Source: Chryseobacterium sp. LAM-KRS1 (GTDB lineage Bacteria > Bacteroidota > Bacteroidia > Flavobacteriales > Weeksellaceae). Taken from it: a stretch of DNA of 64,000 nt. The position numbers and the translations under genes are program-made. The stretch spans positions 124,001-188,000 of the forward strand of contig NZ_JAAOIZ010000004.1 of the NCBI RefSeq assembly GCF_013184525.1, in the 5' to 3' direction. Under the pieces are notes generated by a model. That model made no database searches. It was given only the letters and a program-made list of their open reading frames with translations, and was not told where the DNA came from. Shown here one piece after another: positions 28,159 through 36,305 of this stretch; positions within the stretch are counted from its first letter, which is position 1, and each line of letters starts with the position of its first letter.

Positions 28159-28180
28159 GCTTTCAAATGAAAGCTTATTT
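28153..28180. terminator. Bidirectional terminator between cytochrome and epimerase genes
   Basis: Perfect 12-base arms AAATAAGCTTTC and GAAAGCTTATTT around a four-base loop, extended by T runs. It overlaps both convergent stop codons. Confidence 0.85.
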
Positions 28181-29170
28181 TTTTAACTCTATTCCCAATC
28201 CAGGTTTCTCCGATAAAATTATGATACCCTTTTCTACAAAGTTCCCAGTAGCATAATCATTGGAGATCAGATTTGCCCCGTCGAGATCAACGTAATCGAC
28301 AAGTCCGGTTAAAACACACCCTGCAGAAATCCCAACTGTAGATTCTGTCATGCATCCTATCATTACTTTGTAACATGAACTTCTGGCTTTTCTTATCATT
28401 TCTAAAGCAGGGGTCAAACCTCCGCATTTCATTAATTTGATATTGACACTTCTATAATAAGGTATTAAAGCTTCTAAAGAATCCATCTCCTGACAGTCCT
28501 CGTCTGCCATCCAGTTAGCATAAGCATTTTTTTCTAAAACCTGATAATGGCCGACTGGTCTCGGCTGCTCAAGGTATGTGAATTTTTGCACATCGGAATT
28601 TCCCTGAAGCCATAAACAATCATCATCCGTAAAGCTGGCATTCGAATCCAGAGCGATATTCCTGTCCAATTGTAAAAGTCTGGTTACACCATCCTTTTGT
28701 AAACCACTGCATTTCACCTTAAACTTATTCCAGATGCTTTTTTCGATTTTTTCGATTTGCTCACCTATAGTTCCTACAGATATAGTAATGGAACTATCCA
28801 CTAATTTTTTTGAAGAAAGATCATTGAGCTCCATAAAACTCTTATTTTCAAGTTTTCCGAAAAGGTCCCAATAGGCGCAATCTAAGGCAGATTTTAAAAA
28901 GGGGTGTAAATCTGAAAAAGAAAGAAATTGATAAAATTCTTTTGGGTGTTCAATTTTTCGTGCTTCAATTCCGGAACGGATTTCATTTAATTTTGAAACC
29001 AACATGGTCAGATTAATCTTATAATAATCAATGGCAACACACTCTCCATATCCTTTACAATTATGGTGAGATAATTCGATAAGCAAACTTTCTCTGGTGT
29101 TATAATTACCATAAGCTATTGAGAAAGTTTCTTTTAATCGAAGGGATTTGATTTCAAAACGCAGTTCCAT
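28175..29170 (-). CDS. Dipeptide (L-Ala-D/L-Glu) epimerase, enolase superfamily
   Basis: 331 residues in two domains: an N-terminal capping domain (about 1-110) and a TIM-like barrel. Catalytic and metal residues can be traced in order: KVKC (KxK motif) near 145, LDSNASF (Asp/Asn ligand), YLEQPRP (Glu), MADEDCQ (Asp), and VNIKLMKCGGL with the second acid/base lysine. This pattern fits L-Ala-D/L-Glu epimerases that recycle murein peptides. Substrate could differ, since the family also includes other dipeptide epimerases. It is a single gene. Confidence 0.87.
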   Translation of the reverse strand: MELRFEIKSLRLKETFSIAYGNYNTRESLLIELSHHNCKGYGECVAIDYYKINLTMLVSKLNEIRSGIEARKIEHPKEFYQFLSFSDLHPFLKSALDCAYWDLFGKLENKSFMELNDLSSKKLVDSSITISVGTIGEQIEKIEKSIWNKFKVKCSGLQKDGVTRLLQLDRNIALDSNASFTDDDCLWLQGNSDVQKFTYLEQPRPVGHYQVLEKNAYANWMADEDCQEMDSLEALIPYYRSVNIKLMKCGGLTPALEMIRKARSSCYKVMIGCMTESTVGISAGCVLTGLVDYVDLDGANLISNDYATGNFVEKGIIILSEKPGLGIELKK

Positions 29171-29183
29171 ACATTAAAGCTAC

Positions 29184-29289
29184 AAAAAAAGCTGTCTCAA
29201 AAGATCAACAATACTCTCCAATCTCCAGAATGACAAAGCCATCAGACAGAATTTCGAAAGTAAAAGTGTTCTTGAAACAACCTTATTTT
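29184..29289. repeat. Possible degraded MITE-like intergenic repeat
   Basis: A roughly 105-base element is bounded by imperfect inverted ends: AAAAAAAGCTGTCTCAAAA at the left and CTTGAAACAACCTTATTTT at the right, matching at about 13 of 17 positions. Internal text on the minus strand includes TTTGTCATTCTGGAG, resembling dispersed intergenic repeats I know from Flavobacteriia. It lies between the epimerase start and the M36 protease end. Confidence 0.4.
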
Positions 29290-29307
29290 AATCTTAACAA
29301 TTGTTTT

Positions 29308-31908
29308 TTACTTTACAATTAACTTTTCAATTTGACTTTTAAGTCCTTGCTTAATATGAACCATATATACTCCTTTAGGAAAACTTTTTGTAGAAATGGC
29401 TTTTTTAGATTCTGGCATTCTTGAATCAGTAATCACCACTTTTCCCGACATATCAAATACTCTTATTTCTACTTCATCTTTTGATTTACTTATATTTCCA
29501 ACAAAGAACTCATCATAAGTAGGATTAGGGAATATAATAAATTGATTATTGGCAAGGTTACTTTCCTTAGTTGCAAGCACACTATCACAGTCCGATGGAA
29601 TAGTAAAATCTTCTACTTGATCAGTTCCCACCGTTTTACTTCCCGCAGAAGCATTTACTCCTAATCCTCTTTTGGCAAATGCTTTCCAAATCATACATTT
29701 ATCTTCTCCTCCATTTCCTATAGCATCAGCTTGAAGAATAGCATCTCTACCATCAATAAAGGTTGGACTACATGGTTGCAGCTTAAGCCCATCAACCACA
29801 ATCTGTAATGCTTTTGCATTACCGGATGTTGGGTTTGCCAATACATCACTATTATATCCATACTTTTCAACATACTTCCAGGTAAGATCCCAGAGCATGG
29901 TAGCCCAAATAAATCCTACACCATGAGGAACTACAGCAGTATTGGTACTATTATATGTATACCCGTTTACAGAAAAATCCGGAGAATACTTAGCCGGTCT
30001 GATCCCAACTCCTGTAACTGGCTGCCCTTTCGGATAAGTTCCTACACCTCTTGCTAAGGATGATGTGTCACCTGGTCTTGTAGTCAGCATCAAGGCAAAG
30101 TAGTCTGACCATCCTTCCCCCATTTGTTCAATGGTATTAGTTGTCGATAGACAACTGTATCCCTGACCGGTTAATCTATTTGAAATACCATGACCGTATT
30201 CATGAGCAATAATTCCGTTATCAAAACTCGAATGTTTAAATCCATCATAATCAAAGTCCAATGTGGCATTAATAGCATTGCCATTGTTAAGCTCTCCAAC
30301 CAGAAAAAGCCCCTCTGTTTTCCCAATGTTTATAGAAGGAATATTGACTTGAGATCCATAGGATCCAGCACCCATGCTTGTGGGAGTATCATTAGAAGGT
30401 CTATAGACTATTACACCAACAGCACCTGCATTCTGAGCATTCAATACTTTGAGACCATACTCACAACTTGTACTTGTTACAATTGCAATTTTGTTTGTAA
30501 GACTACCCGGCGCTGGCGCTGTACATGCATCTGTAGGTGATGAAACAATGAGGTCTCCTGTCACTGGCGGGCCAAAAACCGGTCCAAATCCTGCTCCACC
30601 TGTTAATACTTTTGGTCTGCTAGTAATTGATGCAGGAGTGTTGTATTGATACCTTATGATAGGATCATCAGGAGTCTGTGTTCTATCATAAAGATACATC
30701 TGCATTCTTGGCGCTAAAACCTGGGGCTGCCCTCCAACAACCCTTTCATAACCTGAACTAAAATTAGCATTGTTAAGTCCACTTCCATCAAAAGCCTCTG
30801 CTCTCACGGCATCATTCCCTATTCCACCATTATTAAAGTTATTCGTCTGAAAGTTTCTCGCCGTTTCTGTGAATCCGAATTTATAAAATATATCATGCAT
30901 TTTATTGTTCATATAAAACAAATTGGTGATAGCAGCGTCTTTGTAGGCAAAAGGATCATCATACCTTCCATCTGCAAAAGGAAAATCGAAATTAAGCGTG
31001 CTTCCTCCATCTGGTGAATATCCTGGAACATTGGCATTATTTTGATCTGAATAGGCATAAACATTGTTTCCTCTCGTGTTTGTGTAATTATTTGTCCCAT
31101 CCGAATGCCATCCCTCGGGAGAGGCTTGTACATCCCATGGATTATTAATAGTTGAACGAGAACCAAATGTGGGAGCTTCCAGAGGTAAAGGAAAAATATT
31201 ATAGGAAGCATTGGAAGGAGGAAACAAGCTATTAACCAACTTTGTATTTGGGATTTTATTAGCCACTCCTTGAAGCATTTGTACATTATTCATCTTTTCA
31301 GTTGCCTCCAATCCGTTAGAGGCTTCGTGCGGATGGATATTCCGTTCAAAACTACAATCAAGTGTCAGGTTATCCTTACTAAGTATTTCTCCACTACTCG
31401 CATTGGCAATTACATGCCAAACATCTGACGTATTTTTATCTGAAACAAATAACTCTTTAGATAAAATATATAATCCATTTTTCTCAAAATATACATCTGT
31501 CAAATAATCTATGTTTGCGATTTCGCGTAATCCCAATTGCTGCTTGAGAAACTCCTTTGAAAGGCTTTTCAAAACTTTTGGCTGATTAGCAATAACAATA
31601 TTTCTACTAAAGGTATTTTTTTCGGAAATGATCTTATCATTTTTTATAATGACTTTGCCTAAAGCATTATAAACCCTAAGTCCATTGTAAGTTTGTTGAA
31701 CATCCAAAATATTAGCGTTCAAACTTTTGGAAGAATCATTATTTAAAATCTCAATCCCAACCTGTCTATTATTACCGCTCTTTAAATTTAGCTGTCCATT
31801 TCTTTTGTAAAAATCATGAATGATATTTTCAGAATTCTGAGCGTTCATTTTATCAAAACAAAAAAGCATCACCACAGACACAGGCAATAAAAATAATTTT
31901 TTACTCAT
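29308..31908 (-). CDS. T9SS-secreted fungalysin-type metallopeptidase (M36)
   Basis: 866 residues from the ATG at 31908, which gives a clean signal peptide (MSKKLFLLPVSVVMLFCFDKMNAQN). A start 10 codons earlier is possible. Order: signal peptide, FTP-type propeptide (about 25-190), M36 catalytic domain with an inserted protease-associated (PA) domain (about 425-550, NAGAVGVIVYRP), zinc motif AHEYGHGISNRL near residue 569 with the third ligand Glu in MGEGWSDYFAL, and a C-terminal T9SS type A sorting domain (IFPNPTYDEFFVG). It should be exported, processed and act on extracellular protein. It lies downstream of the rtcB-prfH operon with no obvious shared function. Confidence 0.94.
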   Translation of the reverse strand: MSKKLFLLPVSVVMLFCFDKMNAQNSENIIHDFYKRNGQLNLKSGNNRQVGIEILNNDSSKSLNANILDVQQTYNGLRVYNALGKVIIKNDKIISEKNTFSRNIVIANQPKVLKSLSKEFLKQQLGLREIANIDYLTDVYFEKNGLYILSKELFVSDKNTSDVWHVIANASSGEILSKDNLTLDCSFERNIHPHEASNGLEATEKMNNVQMLQGVANKIPNTKLVNSLFPPSNASYNIFPLPLEAPTFGSRSTINNPWDVQASPEGWHSDGTNNYTNTRGNNVYAYSDQNNANVPGYSPDGGSTLNFDFPFADGRYDDPFAYKDAAITNLFYMNNKMHDIFYKFGFTETARNFQTNNFNNGGIGNDAVRAEAFDGSGLNNANFSSGYERVVGGQPQVLAPRMQMYLYDRTQTPDDPIIRYQYNTPASITSRPKVLTGGAGFGPVFGPPVTGDLIVSSPTDACTAPAPGSLTNKIAIVTSTSCEYGLKVLNAQNAGAVGVIVYRPSNDTPTSMGAGSYGSQVNIPSINIGKTEGLFLVGELNNGNAINATLDFDYDGFKHSSFDNGIIAHEYGHGISNRLTGQGYSCLSTTNTIEQMGEGWSDYFALMLTTRPGDTSSLARGVGTYPKGQPVTGVGIRPAKYSPDFSVNGYTYNSTNTAVVPHGVGFIWATMLWDLTWKYVEKYGYNSDVLANPTSGNAKALQIVVDGLKLQPCSPTFIDGRDAILQADAIGNGGEDKCMIWKAFAKRGLGVNASAGSKTVGTDQVEDFTIPSDCDSVLATKESNLANNQFIIFPNPTYDEFFVGNISKSKDEVEIRVFDMSGKVVITDSRMPESKKAISTKSFPKGVYMVHIKQGLKSQIEKLIVK

Positions 31909-32006
31909 AAATATAATTTTTAAGCAATAAATATACAATTTTTACAGAATATCCTTAATGCAAACTACTGCTTTTAATCAAAAAAATACTCTTATGTTCA
32001 AATTCT

Positions 32007-32482
32007 TTATTTTTTCGGCATTTTTGATTTAATAAATTTAACCCGTTCTTCAAGAATATCAATCATTTCCTTATTATAGCTGTATTTTCTGGCTTCTTTT
32101 AATGGTTTCAAAGCTTTCCTGTATTCCAATCTGATCTCAAACAATAAAGATTTATGAATTAATATTCTGGACTTATCAATCCCTTTGATCTTTAAAGCGT
32201 ATTCAATCAATTTTTCTGCCTCATCAAGATCTTCATTATCTAAAAGACATTTAATATAATATTGGGGAGTATTAAGATTTGAAACATTGCCTCTGCAAAA
32301 TATAATTTTGCTTTTTCATAATCTGTTAACATTTCACTGTATATTCTCCCCATCAGGCAAAGGCTGTCTGCGTCTTCCGGATCGTAGGATAAAGCATAGT
32401 TCAGAGCTTCCAGACAAGAAGGAAGACTGTATGGATAGTTATCCAATGCTTCAAAATAATATTTATTTTTAGTTAAGGTCAT
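32007..32482 (-). pseudogene. TPR protein gene interrupted by a one-base frameshift
   Basis: Two frames join into one 158-residue tetratricopeptide-like protein. The 5' part (MTLTKNKYYFEALDNYP to AMFQ) runs to about 32281, and the 3' part continues as NLNTPQYYIKCLLDNEDLDEAE and on to KSKMPKK. On the minus strand the break is at TTTCAAATCTT (32276-32284). One extra A in the A run would restore TTT CAA AAT CTT and a single open frame. Segments such as ALNYALSYDPEDADSLCLMGRIY are typical TPR helices. Its ATG overlaps the prfH stop by 14 bases, so it belongs to that operon. It is either a recent null mutation, slippage decoding or a sequencing error. Confidence 0.85.
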
Positions 32483-33167
32483 TTTTTAAATTTTTAAGTT
32501 CATTCTTAAGACTGCTCCTTGTTTTTTTAAAGGATTTATCTTTGTAATTATGTTTAAAATCCGTCCCTGAAAAAGTACGGACAGGATTTCCCCTTTTTAC
32601 CTGCAGATGATGGGTCCAGGTTTCCTGCATTCTATTGGCCATTTGTTGAATATTTAATTCCATTACTTTTTCCTTTAATCTCATAACAGAAAGTTTTTTA
32701 TTCTCCAACTGCGACCTTGAATCCTGTGCAAAAACACTTATTCCTGTCGGAATATGGGTAGCCCTTACCGCAGTATTTACCTTATTGACATTTTGCCCTC
32801 CGCTTCCCTGGCTTCTTGTCGTTTGGAACTGAATATCCTTTTCGCTAAAACCCACCTCGTGAGTGTTTTCAATTTCAAAGATTCCAATAAACCAGTTGCT
32901 CCGTTTATGCAGTTTTCTAAAGGTACTTCTTCCGCTCCAACAGATACTTCCCAACCAGTTTTTTAAAAATCCGGATGTATCCTTTCCTTTTAAAAGAAGG
33001 GTAACCGATTTTAGGGTCAGATTTTCATCCCCGTTTTCTCTGTGGATGATTTCGTATTGTATTTTTTCCTGTTTTATTTCTTCAAGGAATACTTTCAAAA
33101 CTTTAGCAACGACCCATTGGCATTCTAAAGGTCCTCTTCCCGAAGTGATTTGTATAAGTTTGTCCAT
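32469..33167 (-). CDS. prfH: Peptide chain release factor H (PrfH), ribosome-rescue release factor
   Basis: 232 residues from the ATG at 33167, one base after the nucleotidyltransferase stop. A start six codons earlier overlaps that gene. PrfH resembles the catalytic half of RF1/RF2 and lacks the full N-terminal region and the PxT/SPF codon-reading domain layout. The peptidyl-hydrolysis motif is [14 protein letters not shown], with GGQ near residues 123-125. The RSQLENKKLSVMRLKEKV helix is shared with release factors. Established work shows PrfH pairs with RtcB and releases peptides on ribosomes with a damaged decoding centre. The operon context here (rtcB upstream) supports that role. Confidence 0.93.
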   Translation of the reverse strand: MDKLIQITSGRGPLECQWVVAKVLKVFLEEIKQEKIQYEIIHRENGDENLTLKSVTLLLKGKDTSGFLKNWLGSICWSGRSTFRKLHKRSNWFIGIFEIENTHEVGFSEKDIQFQTTRSQGSGGQNVNKVNTAVRATHIPTGISVFAQDSRSQLENKKLSVMRLKEKVMELNIQQMANRMQETWTHHLQVKRGNPVRTFSGTDFKHNYKDKSFKKTRSSLKNELKNLKNDLN

Positions 33168-33168
33168 T

Positions 33169-33714
33169 TTATTTTGGTATTTCACTTAATCTGGGGTGCC
33201 CCACTGGATCAATTCCTTTTTCCAACAAATCCCTGACGGTTATCACTGCCCAGCATTTGTCACTGGAATGAATATTTCTGTAAAAAGTAAGCAACACTTC
33301 AGGCTTTACTACCGTAAATCCATTGGCTAATATGGTTTCCAGGTCATCCCTTTCAAAAAAATCGATGGTAATTCTATGGAACTTCCCGCTTTCCAATTCT
33401 ATTGTTTTTTCGTATCTCCTAAAATTTTCCTCACTTGGCAGATGGTCATATCGCGTCCATACCTTCTGAAAGCCTTCTTTCACAAGCAGCATTACCACAT
33501 CCGCAACATCTTCTTTCTTTACAAAAACATCAATATCCTTATGATCATGGGCGTGTTTATACTCTGTATGTCCTTTTTCAGACATAAAGTGCCAGGCCCA
33601 GCCTCCCGATAAAATGATTTTATTTTTTAATTTTTCTAAAATTTCAAGTCCGTATTGAATTCTAAATTCCGGCCAGACTTCGCCGTATCTTTTTATATTA
33701 TGTGGTGCTCCCAT
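33169..33714 (-). CDS. Nucleotidyltransferase-fold protein in the rtcB-prfH operon
   Basis: 181 residues from the ATG at 33714. A TTG at 33774 would add 20 residues of poor quality. The Pol-beta-type nucleotidyltransferase signature is visible: IILSGGWAW (Gly37-Gly38) and, 21 residues later, the metal-binding D60-I-D62 of HKDIDVFV. A histidine-rich stretch (YKHAHDHKD) precedes it and a further acid is in ITIDFFERDD, the third carboxylate position. The spacing is longer than canonical and recalls aminoglycoside/lincosamide nucleotidyltransferases. The C-terminus DKCWAVITVRDLLEKGIDP is probably a helical bundle. One base separates it from prfH. A role in RNA end repair is inference from context only. 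Confidence 0.8.
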   Translation of the reverse strand: MGAPHNIKRYGEVWPEFRIQYGLEILEKLKNKIILSGGWAWHFMSEKGHTEYKHAHDHKDIDVFVKKEDVADVVMLLVKEGFQKVWTRYDHLPSEENFRRYEKTIELESGKFHRITIDFFERDDLETILANGFTVVKPEVLLTFYRNIHSSDKCWAVITVRDLLEKGIDPVGHPRLSEIPK

Positions 33715-33792
33715 TTCTCTTTTTTTTATAAAATTGAGGGTTAATAGTTGCCAGCTAAATTTCTTAACTGACAACTAAAAACTATCATTTGA

Positions 33793-35184
33793 TTATTTAT
33801 CCATTCTCACGATCCGTGGTTGAAATGTTCCCAGAATATCCACCAATTCGCTTTGTGCGTTCATGACCTCATTGATGTCTTTATATGCCATAGGAGCTTC
33901 TTCTGCATTTCCACCCATAAGCACAACATTCTTTAGCTTGAGCTCTTTTTTAATATCATTCTGGGTGAACATATTCCTGCACTCTCCTCTGGAATACGCT
34001 CTTCCTGCACCATGAGAAGCAGAATTGAGCGCATCAGGGTTTCCTTTTCCACGAACAATAAATCCCTTTGCTGTCATAGATCCGGGAATCATTCCCAGTT
34101 CATTTTCATTGGCAGGAGTAGCCCCTTTTCTGTGGACAATTACTTCTTTTCCATTATGAATTTCCTTCCACGCAAAATTGTGGTGGTTCTCAATTCTTGC
34201 TTTCACTCTTCCTCCTACGGCTTTTACAAGCCTTCTATGAATATCATCATGGCATGCTGAAGCATAATCTCCTGCAAGGTTCATTGCTGTCCAGTATTCA
34301 AGTCCCATATGGGTATTCAGATCCAGCCATGCAAAATTTTGAGCTTCTTTAGGCAAAGGACATTGCTCTATCGCAACCCTTGAATAATACTGTGCTATCT
34401 CCGCTCCCAATCCACGCGAACCGCTGTGTGAAAGAATACCCAGATATCTTCCTTTCGGCAGACCTATCTGTGCTTCTTCCTCTGTAATTTCAACCTCCCC
34501 AAATTCTACAAAATGATTTCCCCCGCCCGAAGATCCCATTTGCTTGATTGCTTTTCCTTTTAATCTCCTTAAAATAGGAATCAGATCAAATGTATCACGA
34601 TCAAAGATTTCATGTTCAATATGAGATTTATGGGTTTCATACATCCCGAATTTGGTATGATCAGCCAACGCTTTTTCATATTTATCTTTAGCGCCGTCCA
34701 GATATGAAATAGGTGTATCCAAAATACTAAGGCTCATTCTACAGCCAATATCCATTCCCACTCCATAAGGAATCACTGCGTTTTCAACGGCAAGCACTCC
34801 TCCTATGGGAAGTCCGTAACCACTATGTGCATCAGGCATCAGGGCTCCCTGAGTTGCTATTGGTAATTTTAAAGCAGTATATAACTGATTCTTTGCTTCT
34901 TCAGAAATATGGTTACCAAATATCTGAAATGATGCTCTTTGTGTATTCAGCATTCTCTTTTCTGTCTTTTTTGAAGAAAGTAAGGCCTCTGCAATTTGTC
35001 CGAATGTCAAATCTTTCTCAAAGTTCTCCGGATGAAGCATAATTTCTTTTAGAAGTGCTTTAACGTAATGGATATTCTTTGTTGCAAAATTTCTTTTCAT
35101 GACTTCCAAAGCTATATTGACACTTTGATTATTTGGATAGCCTAATTTTAATATATCTTTTCCTTTAAGTTTTAAATTTCCCAT
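33793..35184 (-). CDS. rtcB: RNA-splicing ligase RtcB family protein (RtcB-PrfH type)
   Basis: 463 residues. RtcB joins RNA ends bearing 2',3'-cyclic phosphate or 3'-phosphate to 5'-OH ends, using GTP and Mn2+. Active-site motifs: MPDAHSGYGLPIGG (Asp near 118), GVGMDIGCRM with the metal-binding cysteine at about 148, GGGNHFVEFG, LSHSGSRGLG, and SASHGAGRAYSR, whose histidine (about 391) is the guanylylation site. It is shorter than archaeal RtcB and resembles the RtcB lineage found next to prfH. It is the first gene of the operon and probably repairs the rRNA break recognised by PrfH. No archease or RtcR regulator is seen beside it. Confidence 0.94.
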   Translation of the reverse strand: MGNLKLKGKDILKLGYPNNQSVNIALEVMKRNFATKNIHYVKALLKEIMLHPENFEKDLTFGQIAEALLSSKKTEKRMLNTQRASFQIFGNHISEEAKNQLYTALKLPIATQGALMPDAHSGYGLPIGGVLAVENAVIPYGVGMDIGCRMSLSILDTPISYLDGAKDKYEKALADHTKFGMYETHKSHIEHEIFDRDTFDLIPILRRLKGKAIKQMGSSGGGNHFVEFGEVEITEEEAQIGLPKGRYLGILSHSGSRGLGAEIAQYYSRVAIEQCPLPKEAQNFAWLDLNTHMGLEYWTAMNLAGDYASACHDDIHRRLVKAVGGRVKARIENHHNFAWKEIHNGKEVIVHRKGATPANENELGMIPGSMTAKGFIVRGKGNPDALNSASHGAGRAYSRGECRNMFTQNDIKKELKLKNVVLMGGNAEEAPMAYKDINEVMNAQSELVDILGTFQPRIVRMDK

Positions 35185-35460
35185 TGTTTTAAATTTAGGT
35201 ATGAGATGCCAGATACTGAGTCATAGACTTCTAAGCATACAGACACCATTCAACTATTATTTTAGTTGATTTGTAATAACATCATAACCAGGCAGAGACT
35301 TTTCTTCCGTCTGAATGATCCTATTGTAGCCTTTCCGGTAAAACGGATTGAATAAAAATTTCTATGTATTAATGAAATTTCATTTCTCCTGAATTATTTG
35401 GAAGACAAAAAAAAATTAAAAGATTTCGGGGAAACTTAGGTTTGAAATATTGCGCAATAA

Positions 35461-35641
35461 AAAACCCGAAATCTATACGACTCCGGGTTCTGATATTTCA
35501 ATATACTATTGTTCTATGAATGTACCAAACCACGAAGCCTTACCACCATAAGGGGCAATCCAACTGTAGAATTCTTTTGAAATTTGAACATTTGCTTCGT
35601 TGTTTTAAATTGGTTAAACTTTATTTTCAGGTGCAAATATA
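35461..35641 (-). other. Putative short transcription unit (promoter box to terminator) upstream of rtcB
   Basis: On the minus strand TATATTTG (35641-35634) is followed by about 150 bases and then a hairpin, AACCCG...CGGGTT, ending in six T (35488-35461). Inside, ACGAAGC and GCTTCGT could pair over about 55 bases. A 25-codon ATG frame (MFKFQKNSTVGLPLM...) lies within. I cannot say whether it yields an RNA, a peptide or only a leader. Confidence 0.35.
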
Positions 35642-35688
35642 TACAATTTTCAGAAAAGTAATCATTTAATTATAAATTTTTGAAAAAT

Positions 35689-35723
35689 AAAAAGCTTCAA
35701 CAGGAAACCTGTTGAAGCTTTTT
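35689..35723 (-). terminator. Terminator after the 35740-36246 gene
   Basis: Perfect 15-base arms AAAAAGCTTCAACAG and CTGTTGAAGCTTTTT around GAAAC, 17 bases past the stop codon. Confidence 0.9.
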
Positions 35724-35739
35724 ATCTGCATGTATTACT

Positions 35740-36246
35740 TTAATCTTTAGAGCCGAAAGTATCCATTCTTGCATCCATGCCTCTACTGTTAGGACGGTAT
35801 ACTCTTTCCGGGTCCAGAAAATAAACATTGTGTTTTGCCTTAGCAATGATCCCTTTATAAACGTCTTCCGGTAAACCTGCAGTATCTTTATCTGTTGATT
35901 GAACCGTATTCTGTGCTTCTTTTTTAACTTCTATAGCACCACTTTCATTTAAAATGACCTTTGCTTTTCTGGCATCCTCTATATTTTCCGTATAGACGAT
36001 TATATTAATTTTACCTATACTTCCTTCTCTATAAGCTGTAAGCAGCTCTATTTCATTTACAAAAATATGGTCCCAAAAACTTTTTGTCTTCTCATCTTCT
36101 TCGTAATCATCTGCCGATGTTCCGTTTTCTAATTTTGATTTTGAAACAATGATATCCGCTTCTTTAAATCCTTGATTCTGTAGTTCTTTTTTTATTCCTT
36201 CTACATCTGCATTAGCAGGGAATATTGAAATTACTGTATAAGCCAT
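35740..36246 (-). CDS. Conserved protein with general-stress (YflT-like) N-terminal domain
   Basis: 168 residues from the ATG at 36246. A start five codons upstream is possible but adds nothing conserved. The first 105 residues (YTVISIFPANADVEGIKKEL, then LTAYREGSIGKINIIVYT) have the alternating strand-helix pattern of the YflT/general-stress-protein-17M fold, here with an acidic insert (SADDYEEDEKTKSFWDHIF). The C-terminal part carries YRPNSRGMDARMDTFGS. Soluble, no catalytic motif recognised. It lies just downstream of the methylmalonyl-CoA mutase gene with a 59-base gap and may be transcribed with it. Confidence 0.65.
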   Translation of the reverse strand: MAYTVISIFPANADVEGIKKELQNQGFKEADIIVSKSKLENGTSADDYEEDEKTKSFWDHIFVNEIELLTAYREGSIGKINIIVYTENIEDARKAKVILNESGAIEVKKEAQNTVQSTDKDTAGLPEDVYKGIIAKAKHNVYFLDPERVYRPNSRGMDARMDTFGSKD

Positions 36247-36305
36247 ATCTAAATTTTTCACTTAAAAGTGCAAAAACCATACAACAATGGCCAATATTAA
36301 AATAT

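Larger units (their letters stand above)
35185..35739. other. 555-base region upstream of rtcB with coding-like remnants
   Basis: No complete gene. On the minus strand two stop-bounded stretches read like C-terminal ends of proteins but have no start codon: about 35250-35355 (FLFNPFYRKGYNRIIQ..., stop TAA) and about 35505-35607 (ANVQISKEFYSWIAPYGGKA..., stop TAG). The latter is faintly like the end of a WYL-domain regulator. Between and beyond them lie a promoter-like box (35634-35641), a terminator-like hairpin (35461-35488) and the terminator of the next gene. It may be a decayed regulator gene or a small RNA unit. Confidence 0.4.

Noticed and set aside
32469..33167. prfH as an ordinary RF1 or RF2 gene
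   Set aside because: A full-length RF1 with the PxT motif is present at 44287-45372. This protein is too short and lacks the codon-reading domain.
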